Position numbers and translations under genes: made by a program | From: Halocaridina rubra | Taxonomy: Eukaryota; Arthropoda; Malacostraca; Decapoda; Atyidae | Direction: 5' to 3' | Assembly: GCA_037179515.1 (NCBI GenBank) | Contig: JAXCGZ010019249.1 | Coordinates: forward strand, 10,001 to 74,000 | Length of the DNA: 64,000 bases | Part shown: positions 14,230-26,000 of the stretch, piece after piece | How positions within the stretch are numbered: position 1 is the first letter of the stretch | Layout: every line of letters begins with the position of its first letter | Notes under the pieces: generated by a model | Databases searched by the model: none | The model's input: the letters and a program-made list of their open reading frames with translations, nothing else | What the model was told of the DNA's origin: nothing

Positions 14230-14530
14230 GGAAAACAACATATGGAAATGTAAGAAGAAGGTAGAGGAAGAGTAGAAATCGAAAGAGAAAATTAAGGTTT
14301 AGAAGAAGAAATAGAAAACGGTTCAGAAGAAGAAGAAAACGGCTCGGAGGAAGAAGAAGAAGAACAGGGCGGAGCGATAGTAAAAGCCTGGCGGCAGTGG
14401 CTATTTACGTCAACCCCTCACGTGTTCTCGTTTCTCTTAAGCTCCTGCCCCCACCCAGTGCCAAACTCCAATACCCAGAGGGCCACCACACCCTTCCCAT
14501 GTTTCCCCCTCGTTTAAATTTCCTCTTTCC

Positions 14531-14680
<150 letters not shown>

Positions 14681-14780
14681 GTAACCCATATGCATCATTT
14701 ATGTGTGAAGTTAATCATTATATGTCTATAGCGTTTTCAGTTAGAACTTTAATATCAAAACTGTATACATCAAGTGGAGA

Positions 14781-14965
<185 letters not shown>

Positions 14966-15624
14966 GTTATATGAAGAATTTATTTTGCAAATTGTATTTT
15001 TGTTTTATTAATATAGAATTATGTTTACTTTTGAGTGTTTGCTTGTAATTATTTCCATCAATAGTTTATACTACAAATTGCATTGTGTATTTTCATTTAC
15101 TTTAGTTTTATATTAATTTTTTTTAAATTCTTTTATTAACTCTTTTTAAGTTTTGATATTCATCATTAGAACAAACAGGTAGGGGAGTGAAATCGTTGAA
15201 ATGCATTTGTTGATGACTGGTTGTCAAGATTTTCATAATTATATGAAGTGTGTCATTATTGAAAATACGAAAGTTTAATGCACACGTGCATGTATGCACT
15301 CATGTGAATGTATGCGTTGAAGGCTAAAGCAAGTTTGTTCAAGTGCAAAGGAAATCAATTTTGCTTGTCATCTAATCAGAGATTTGGTATTTGTAATCAG
15401 TAACTCATGTGTATGAAAAATCAGATTTTAGTCTGCTTTATGCAGTTCATATATAAACTCCCCTTATGATTACGTTCAATACTGCCACTGCCGTAATATA
15501 AATATGCAAGATTGTATTGTTATTAATAGCAGTCACAGAAATAATAGTAATTTCTAAGTCTGCATCCAAAAAATTGGGTGTTGTTTCGTTTTCTTCATTA
15601 CTTTTCCTCTTTACAGTTACTTAA

Positions 15625-16230
15625 AATCTATAAAGGTCATATCCGTCCCTGCTTAGAAATACTGCTCACATATCTGGGGTGCTTCTTCTTATACTTATCT
15701 CCTTGAGAGGATTGAATCTAAGGCAGTCTGACTCATCAATGACCCTTCTTTTAATTTTAATCTGGATTCTCTTTCTCTTCGCCGTGAAGTATAATCCCTT
15801 TCTCTTTTCTATCACTACTACTTTCATCGCTGCTCTGATGAGTTGGCGAGTTGCATCCCTCTTTCACTGCCGAGGCTGCATAACTTTCACCTAGCAGCCT
15901 CATCACAAGTACTGTGTAAAGATTTGTAGCTTGTAGATTGGTTGGTGCAGCAACTGCCTCTTCCCATCCACCTCCAGACTCTGGAACTCTTTCCCTCCTT
16001 CTATCTTGCCTAATTCTTATAACCTATCTAACTTAAAAAACTGGATCTACCATCATCTCAGGGCCTAATCCTGCCATATCTCTAGGTCCTCAGTACTTCG
16101 GTTATTCTCCCAGCCTGACCTTTTCCTATTGTGTATCACCCCTATTTCTGCCTTGTCCTTAACCCAATGCCCGGACTTAATGAGGGTCATTTTTTTACCT
16201 GTTTCAGTGTCACAATCATACTCAAATAGT
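15625..16230 (+). pseudogene. Jockey-like LINE fragment: RT C-terminus and 3' end
   Basis: It is homologous to 390-1005 on the other strand. Broken frames give RNTAHISGV, RIESKAV and INDPSFNFNLDSLSLRR, then HRCSDELASCI and LQTLELFPSF. The 3' end carries atgcccggacttaatgaggg and cagtgtcacaatcatactc. The last ~70 bp match the 3' end of family S. Confidence 0.75.
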
Positions 16231-16864
16231 AGTATATAGAACCCCAATTCAGAACCCAAGAACAGAAGCCAAGGAGTTCTTTCGTGCATGATTATGATGT
16301 CATATCTCATTTTCCTACTGAGGATGCATTTCTTAAAAGTTGAATTAGGAAACGAGGTTGAAAATAAAAATCTGACAATAGTCTGTAATATTAAAAAAAG
16401 GAGGAAAAGTTGGTTCAAGTGTGGTTTTCCACTGTGTTTCACATTTCAAGAGCTATAATAATGAATATCCACACGAACGAGCTAGGATGATGAGGTAGTG
16501 CCTTCAGGTAAAAAAATAATAGGATTACTGGTTATCTAGTCTGTAAAGTCAGACACTTTTCATCATAAAACCTGCATGCACTCATTCAATAAAGAGTGAA
16601 GCCTTATAGCTTATTCATAATTAAGGTATGAGAGAATGGCACATCTAAAGGCACCTCGTGCAATTTCTGTTTCCTAGACTAACTCTGTAATTAGGAGGAG
16701 AGGGTAATGGTTGTGGGGATGAATGTTGGTAAGTTTCTGTTTTACTAAGGGGATTCAAGGTACAGAACTCGGTTAAGAGCTCACAAACAGACAGGAATGT
16801 AGGAAATAATAATGCACTGGTTTTGTATTAACTCTTTAACTCCCTAGCTAAAGGCTATGTACCA

Positions 16865-16865
<1 letters not shown>
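16231..16865. other. Noncoding, no recognised element
   Basis: Unique-looking AT-rich sequence before the first visible mib1 exon, presumably mib1 intron. A 125-codon open minus-strand frame (16065-16442) overlaps the LINE 3' end and looks fortuitous. Confidence 0.5.

Positions 16866-16938
<73 letters not shown>
16866..16938. repeat. (AT)n plus T run at a mib1 splice acceptor
   Basis: About 43 bp of AT repeat and then about 30 T, ending roughly 30 bp before the acceptor of the 16970 exon. Confidence 0.95.
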
Positions 16939-16940
<2 letters not shown>

Positions 16941-16969
16941 TTATTTATATTCAGTATTTTTTTCTCCAG

Positions 16970-17078
16970 TGCCATGAGAATACTGCTGAGCAAAGTGCCA
17001 AGATCCTGGATGGTAGACGAGAAAAAGGATGATGGTTACACGGCTCTTCATCTAGCTGCACTCAACAACCATGTTGAG
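16970..17078 (+). CDS. mib1: mib1 exon: ankyrin repeat
   Basis: The exon follows an acceptor ending tttctccag and stops at a gtaaac donor. Its first base completes a codon from an upstream exon that is not seen. It encodes [18 protein letters not shown] and then [16 protein letters not shown], the ankyrin consensus, matching the equivalent stretch of MIB1. The acceptor sits directly behind a microsatellite (AT)n and a roughly 30-nt T run. Confidence 0.93.
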
Positions 17079-20000
17079 GTAAACTTTATCCTCACATCGT
17101 AACATTGGTTGAGTACTGTATTAAAATCTTCACATCACACACTAGCTACTTTTCTTCTACAGAATCTTCCTTGTTTTCTTTTGGCAGTATATTAACATAG
17201 CGAAGCTACTATGTTAACTTTAATGCAGCATATTCTTTCAAAAGTCACCCTCAATCACAGTATACATGGATTCATATATATTTTTTCCCTTATTTCAACA
17301 TTTTCACATGAATACTGCCTAGAAAAGCTTTTTGTTGTGCTTTTCTTCAAGGAGTAGTTCTTATGCCTTTACCATAACTCTTTGCAGTCTTCATTTTTAA
17401 ATCATCTGTATTTAACATCATTTTGTCATGCATACATATTTTATTTAATTCTTTCAGTGTTACTGTACCTTTAAATTTTCTTAAGAAAGGATAAAAACAA
17501 AACATACCTAAGTCAGTATTGTTCTTCTTTTTGAATCTCTTCTGCACCATTTTTATAAGAAGGAAATCCAAATGTTTTTCAGGTTGCGGAATTACTTGTT
17601 CATCAAGGTCGAGCTAACATGGATCTCCAGAATGTAAACCTTCAAACTCCTCTTCACCTTGCAGTTGAGAGGCATCACACTCAGATTGTCAGGGTGAGTA
17701 ATTCAAATGATTTTTTTTTCACCATTATTTCACATTTGGGAGTTGATGCTTACAAATTGAATGTGGGGAGTTAAGGCTGGATCCCCTTCCAGTCACCCCA
17801 CCTAGGGCTCGAACCCTGGTCTGTCAACCCCTGATTAGAGCATTTTACTGCTATGCTACAGCAGTGTGAAACAATATTTTTTATATTTATTTGTAGTAGA
17901 AACTATTCTTAATGCTCGCTCAAAAGAGAAAATAAAGAATATCTTTCTCTTTAGATTAATAAATTACAAGTAATATAAGTATAAAAAGTAAAAATTTATT
18001 TTAAATTACATAAACATTAGTACAGTATAATTAGAATGACTGAATATTTATCTCATGACTTTTGATATGGAATAAACAGAATTCTTTCTTTAAATAACTT
18101 TTCTTGTCCACTTCTTTTGCTTACACCAGTTTTGTATAGTTTGTTTCATAATTTTGTCTCTTCTTTTATTTTGCTTTTCTCTCTCTCTCTCGCTCTCTCG
18201 TAATACATAGTATGTAACTTCTATCTCCTTTTTATGTGGTATGCCTTTGTTTTTATTGTTATATTAGTTCAATCAAAGCTGAGTATTCAAGTTCTTCATT
18301 ATTATTTCTATGTAATTTCTTCTTCAGCTCTTAGTTCGAGAAGGTGCCAACCTCAACCTGGCTGACAAGGACGGAGATACCCCCCTTCATGAAGCCCTCA
18401 GACACCACACCCTCTCTCAGTTACGGCAATTGCAGGATATGCAGGATGTGGGGAAGGTTTGTTCCTTGGATATATATAAGGCAGATTGACACATATTTAG
18501 TATCGTGTTTGAAGAATCAAAGCCCATTGGCCATAATTGAACTGTAAATCAAAATTAAATATGTCAATGTCTTGACATATGTTCCAGAGCATGGTTTGGT
18601 GGGAATTTGGTTAAAATAATAGTGGCAAGTTTATTTCTCAAGTCTTGGCATTTCTCAAATCACATATGAACTTGGGAAATAAATTTTGAATAATTTCAGC
18701 TGTTGGATTCTAAATATAAAAGTAATATATATGCTGTCTGCAGAATGTAATATGAGGGCTGTAAAAATATTTTAATTTCTATAGGCATAGGGAGGAAAAA
18801 CAAAACTGTAAATGTGCATCTAATGTTCTTCCTAGTACTGATGAGATTAGAGATACCTTGATCTTTCCACCTGCTTCCTATGAGTAGGAAGCATGAAGTT
18901 GTTGCTGTTCATCCAATCTGGGATGTTCAGTCTATTTCCAAGCTTATACTGTACTTCCAGTCAGGGATGCTCAGTCTGTCTGAAAGTGTATACTTCTTTA
19001 GCTGCCACCTAAAAGAAAAGCTAACAAATATGACCAATATAAGTTGATTTCCAATCAGGATATATTTCCAACTCAGTGTGCAATGTCAAATTTGTCTCAT
19101 TATCAAGCAAACTTAACTGAGGCACCCCTTAGGGTGGCACACAACAAGTAATAAAATCTGTAATCTAAAAATCAGAAGTTTAAATTAATGAGCATTGTTA
19201 TAACACAACTGATAGAAGATATGCTTAAAATGATGAGACCTTATTGTCTCCCTTTATACTGTATGTTCAATTGTGGCCAGTGAAAAATGAGCAAAGACAA
19301 AGAGCAAATTCACTTCATTAAAGGTAGGAGATTAACGTGAAGGAATGGAAAGCATGTATGAACAAACAAATATGGCGGTGGGATGTGGGTGAATTTTGGG
19401 AAGCATAGTCCAACTTCATTTATCTCCAGAGTGAAACCTAGTGAAAACTAGCCTGCTGGCTAGTACAGTGGTAACGCGCTGGCTTCGCATTCACGAGGTC
19501 GAAAGATCGGTTCCCATCCAAGACCGAGAGTTTAAGCTGTGTACTGGCAGGAACTGCTGTGGTTGGACACCACAGTGGGGGGTTGGGGCTTGCCCTGGCT
19601 GACGAATACCCATTGTATTGTATAAACTTTATAAACTTTATTTCCATTTTACAATGGGAGACTGGACTCTTCTTCTCTCATCAGATGCTTGTTGATACCT
19701 GAAAAAGTGGTAGCACCTATGAATTGCCTAGTTAAATTCTGCATACAGTAGAGCAATCATATTATTCGAGGTTATACATATGACTTAACTTTGCAAGGTA
19801 GACTTTGCCAGCTCTAAAGTGAAAGCTTATTTCTTTCAACTATTGCTCTGCTCTTGCTGATAGGGTGCTCATTATTGAATTATGTTTATAGTATATATCT
19901 ATACTCTGGATGGATTTTCAACCAAAAGCAAGCTATTTTTTGCCTATCTAGTTTGGAAGCATATTGGAAAGATATTTTGTATCTTCACATCGTTCAAAGA

Positions 20001-23000
20001 GTGGATCGCAAAAAGGAAAAATATCTGTATAAATTGTCTCATGTGAATCAAATTAACTGCTAATTTTCCTTTTTTTCAGTCTCCTCAGCTATTGATGGGT
20101 CTAGGAACGCAGGGTGTTGATAAAAAGAGCCCTGCATCTATTGCATGTCTGCTAGCAGCCCATGGTGCTGACCTTAACATAAAGAACAAAAAAGGACAAA
20201 CTCCATTAGATTTATGCCCAGATCCCAACCTCTGCAAAGCCCTTACCAAGTGCTATAAAGACAAATCTGTGTGAGTAATTTCTAGTTGTTAAAGACTGTG
20301 AACTATATCAGTTGTGTTTGGTAATTCCATAATGCTTCGCTGACTTACATGATAAATGTTTAATTAAATGATACTTTGTCTCTGTAAGATATTCTGCTTG
20401 ATTCTCCTATTATATGCTTATGAGCCTTGTGTTAAATAACTTTAACTATTAGTAGGTACAGTTTGCATTATATTCTAAGGATTTACTTCTTCTTATCAAA
20501 AAAAGATATCAGAGTTAATGCACAGATAGGTAAACTATTTTTTAGACAAAGGTTATTGCTCTATGATATTATGAATGCATATAATCTGCCATTACTCTTT
20601 ACAGCGTAGGAAGTATGAAACTGCATACATGAGAATGGATTACCAGTTTAAGAGCTTAATTTAGTAGTATTATGTATATACTTTACTATGTAATACAAGC
20701 ATTATGGATCTTTTTTTCAGATCTGGAGAAATGGGTGCTTTGGAAGTGTGTGCAGAAGAGAGCCTTGAAGAATGCATGGTTTGCTCAGATACCAAACGGG
20801 ACACCCTCTTTGGTCCATGTGGTCACATTGCCACTTGCTCAATTTGTTCCCCTCGTGTCAAGAAGTGTCTTATGTGCAAAGAACCTGTTCAATCCAGAAC
20901 CAAGGTATATCTTCCAAAATATTTTTTCTCTTAACAAGATTGAATATACAGTATGTAAAATTTATATATTATTACCTTTAGTTCTCTGCTATCATGAGAA
21001 AAGAACTTAAGATCTCTTCATAAACGAACTTTTATTTAGAGGGAATAGCTCTGGTTTAAGCCCTCAGGCATACCAAAGGACAAATAAGGATACATCAGTG
21101 CCACTCTCCAGGTCATGGGTATTTTCCTGTCAAGGGTCAGCCATTTGCTATAGAAGAGCCCCTCACCTTCAGTTATACTAGAAAAATAGGCGAGATAATT
21201 GGGAAGAGTAGAAAGTAGTAGACCAGAGGAGTGAAACTTGTTATTATTGTGAACCATTGCAGAAACACTACCAGAGACTTTCGGGCCATATATTTATCAG
21301 GAAATCTTTTCCTTATGTGGCTTTCATCTTACAGTTGTAAAATTTTGACACCTACTATAAATAATTTACCTAGTAAATGATTTGTTCAATCCACTGGTGC
21401 ATAATTGAATATATTTGGATCATTCACATGTTTTTATTGGCGTCTTTTTGCAGATTGAGGAGTGTGTGGTGTGCTCAGACAAACAAGCAAGCGTTCTCTT
21501 CCAGCCATGTGGGCACATGTGTGCGTGTGACAATTGTGCTTCGCTAATGAAAAAGTGTGTGCAGTGTAGAGGAGTCATTGAAAAGCACATACCATTTATA
21601 GTATGCTGTGGTGGTCAGGGTGAGTAATCGCTTTGTTTTAATGTATAGAATATCCTTTGTATATATTGTGCTTCCTAATTTGTTTCTATATTTCAAATGA
21701 ATCTGCATACAGGGAGTCCCTGTAGAACGAAGTTTTGTATAACGTCGTTTCGATTTTACGTCGGAGGCCAATAAATAATTAATAAATTATTAATAGATTA
21801 ATTTTTTTACGTACGTGGCTGGTGCGGTAAATTCAAACTGCGCACCTAAACAGTTTGTGAGTGCAGCAGATGAATACACAGCCAGCAGCACAGCTGTATT
21901 CATATTTATTAAGTTAATGGGTTTGTTTATTTATTTATATACTTGGTTATATTGAAAGATTACATTGAATTTAAAAAAAAACACGCTGCTGTAAATGATT
22001 TTATTCGAAATACACAGCTAGCAGCACAGCTGTATTTGTATTTATCAAGTTAATGACTTTATTTATTTATTTGGTTATATTGAAGGATTATATTAAATTT
22101 AAAAAATAACCAAAACACATAGCTGTGAATACGATTTGATTCGAAATGAACACGAATACACAGCTAGTAGCACAGCGGTATTTGTATTTATCAGGGTAAT
22201 GGCTTTATTTATTTATTTGTTTATATATTTGGTTATATTGAAGGATTTTATTAAATTAAAAACAAACCAACAAACACACAGCTGTAAATAGGATTTTATT
22301 CGAAATTAACACAAATACACATCTAGCAGCACAGTTGCATTCGTATTTGTCAAGTTCATGGCTTTATTTATTTATTTGTTTATATACTTGGTTATATTGA
22401 ATTTAAAAAAAAATACCAAACACATAGCCGTTAATGCGATTTTATTCGAAGTACTTTGTTGAGGATCATGTAAGAAGCTGGCGTCATGTGACATTTGAAG
22501 AAGAAGAAGAAGCACAGCTCAGTTTACTCTCACCAGCCATACTGTGTCTCGTTTTCGTCTGATCTCTCGTTCATTTCGCTTATTGCTGATATTACTGTGT
22601 CTCCCAAGCGTAGTTATAATGGCAGTGATACGAAGAAAAGAGAAGCCATCACCATGAAAACTAAAGTTGATATTAGTAAAATGCTTGGAAAAGGGAGTGA
22701 AAGTGAGGAGTTTGTGGCCAATAGGGCTTGTTTTTATCGTTTTAAGAGTCGTGCTAAGTTGCATAACCTATGGGTGCAAGATCAAGCTGCTAGCTAGTGA
22801 TGATGAAAAAGTAGCAAAAGAGTTTCCCAATCTGTTAGCAGATATAGTTAGGGAGGGGGGCTACCGTTTCCTTGCAATGCCATTTTCTACTTATAAGTAG
22901 ACATGCAATTGAACAGTAGGTTGGCCCATGGCACCAGCTGCCCATAGTGATACTACAGCTGAAGATTTTGGGACTTAAATAGGACTGTTGGGGACAGTTC

Positions 23001-26000
23001 GATGCTTAGGCTTCCTTCAGTTACGGTTCTATTTCTATGCCTACATTTACTCCGAATATTCTTGAATATTCGTTACACATCTGATAAATCACAACACTCT
23101 CCATCTCTATTTCTGTTTTCTTCGTGCCCAGGCCCGATGAGGGCAGTTTTATTTTTATTTTTTTATGCCATTCCTGGTGCCACAATCATAAAAAAAATAT
23201 AAATAAATAAGTAAGAGGGTATTACATACACTTACAGTGAACAGAAATATAGCTAACAAGTGAACTGATAATAATAATAATAATAATAATAATAATAGTA
23301 ATGATAATAACAATAGTAGTAATACTAAAATTAATTATGATAATACAGTGATAATAATGATACTAAAGTAGAGCATTAGCATTAAATTTTACATTAAGAT
23401 ACCAGAAATGAAGATATGAGAGTAAAGGTAAGACATAATATACTGTACAGTTTTGTATTACTGTAATATTTTTAAATTTAGTATACTGTACATGTAGTGT
23501 AGTTTTACTATATCTTACAGTGAGAACTTAGATTATTTCTATAGATTATGTACTGTATGTTCTTTTGCCTCTCCAGACTCGCCTACCCCAGTCTTCTCAG
23601 ACCTAGGTTCGAATTATTTATTGTGTTATGACTTAAGAAGTCAAAATCCACTTTACGACAGCTGTCAGGAATGAAACCCTGACGTAAAGTGGGGACCCCA
23701 TACCTTGCTGAACCCCAGGGTGACTATAACCAAAAAAAATGGGAGGTTTGAGGATTTCATCACTCAAGAAGGAAGGACTTGAGGGCTCTTTTATTCCCAA
23801 TTCCATTAATTTTCACTATAAGCAGAGAGTATGTATGTGGAATTGTTTCTCCCTGACCTCTAGGAAAGTTACAGAAAATATATTTTTGTGTGAATTGTTT
23901 TACAGGTTTCTTGTGAGACACCAATTACATCTAATATGCATTACTTCTTTAAGTTGCCTTCAGTTTGCAAAAGCATTTAAGTTTTGAAACTTAGTGTTCT
24001 AGTTCACAGGTACTTGAGGTAGGTATCTCATTAACTCTATGCAAGAATTTTAAGATAATTATTATATACTGTACTCTTACTTGCGACAGTTTTGAACTGT
24101 AAAGATGAATATATTGTAAACAGAACTGGTGCAATTCATTTATGTGTTATATATTTAAGGACTTTTTCTCATTCTAGTCATTATCTCTACAGATTTTAGC
24201 AGGGTATCTCCAACTGAGGGAAGGGAAACTAAAATTGAAAGAAGTTATTTTTCACACCTCATTCCTACGGTCTTTTGCTAACAGATATGCTTCCAAGTAT
24301 CCCAATTTGGATTTCATCTATCATATTTATATCCCTTTCCCAACCATTACAAAAAGCTTCTAATTATTATCTATTTAATGGATCACTTCTCACCAACTCA
24401 TCAATCTTTTGCATGCATTTTTCTTTCTTGTTACTAAAACCACTCTCAGACAAAACTCAACTCATTTTGCTCTTCCACTTCCTTTTTGGCTCTAGTTTTA
24501 GTGCCCAGGTCTATTACCCTTTATAGTTGAAGGGTCTTGTGGACTTAAATAATACTGTCCAGGACAGATCGATGTTAAGTCCTTCTTCAGTTACAGTTCT
24601 CTTTCTATGCCTACATCAACACTGAATATTCGTGGATATTGGTTATACATGTCTTATTATCCCTTCACATCTGACAAGTCACAGTACTCCCCATCTGTTT
24701 CTCTCTATGTTTTCTTCGTGCCCAGGCCCAATGAGGGTAATATATTTTTTTTTGCCTGTCCTGGTGTCACAATCATAAAAAAAATAAAAAATAAAAAACC
24801 ATCTTCACCTCTCTCTCCTTAGCACTTAGGAAGTGTATTGCAGTCCTCTTTTGTCCATTTTTTTTGTTAACTCTGCAAACTTTGCAGTTGCACCTTTAAT
24901 ATCCCATAGAAAAAATGGGGGGAATATATTCAGATGGGCGTACGTCTTAAGAGAGGAAATAATGTCCTTTCAATTTCAAGAAATATGCATAGTATAAAAC
25001 AAAAGATGCATTATTATACTTGATTGATATAAGCAAACATCTTTTTTGGACACCAGAGAGAGGTTGTTGTCAGTCCAAGGAGTGTATCTGACTTTATGCT
25101 GACACACAAATATCATTAGAAAATTGGATTCAGCTGAGATACTTGTATGTGTGAAAACATTATTCATCCTCCTTTCTTAATGTAATAATTTTCCTTTACA
25201 ATGTGCATTTACAAGAATAGGAAAGAGAGAATATGATTATAAGAGGCAAATGGAGTTAATATTTGCTTCATTAATATACATTATATTCGTGTCCTATGTT
25301 GGTAGTATATACCATAGACTCTGGTAGGAGGGAATACTGCGCACATATTCCTTATATGATGCAAGAACACACTGAAAGGGGCGTAGGAGCAAGCGAGTGA
25401 TAATCCCATCCTCTTCAGTATACTTTTCATGCCCCAAACCGGCTGATTGAAGGAATGATGAAAGGGTAGAGAATGATGAAATTCTACTGCCTCTCCTGGT
25501 ATTGTTGATTTTGGGTCAACTGGGAAGTATATCATTTAAATAAATATTATTATAATTATTACCAGTATTATTATTGTTTTATTATTATTATTTTTATTAT
25601 TACAGTGTATTATTATTATTATTATTATTATTATCATCATCATCATCATCATCCCTAGTGGTGGGGAAAAAAATTCCTTTCTATGGTGGGAAAGAAAGTC
25701 GTCACTCATATTCCCTACACGTAATAGAAGGGAGTTAAAAAGGAATATCATTGAAGCTCAGAGAGAAAGTAATTTCATGTTCGTATTCGTTTCGTATCAT
25801 ACGTAATTAAAAGTATTTGATTTTAATGTCAGGTAATGAACAAAACTTGAGAAAGCATGTCCATAGTTTACCATCTTGGGTTTTTTCTTGTTGTTTCTCT
25901 AATTTAACTTCACAAAGATAATGTATAACAAGCCTGCTGTAAGTATATAGGACCAAAATTTCTTTCTGCTTAAATAATTATTTTCACAGCAATACAACTG

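Larger units (their letters stand above)
21710..23700 (+). mobile_element. Decayed Tigger/pogo-type DNA transposon (Tc1/mariner superfamily)
   Basis: The left end is TA then cagggagtccc, and the right end is gacgtaaagtggggacccc. These are imperfect terminal inverted repeats of the same type as the intact 307-bp copy at 56621. Inside are four subterminal tandem units (21876-22460), a transposase relic (22495-22900) and a nested family S copy (22912-23191). It lies in the mib1 intron between the RING2 and linker exons. Confidence 0.8.

Noticed and set aside
16065..16442. A 125-codon minus-strand open frame
   Set aside because: It overlaps a LINE 3' end and intron sequence, has no recognisable domain, and its codon use looks like noise.
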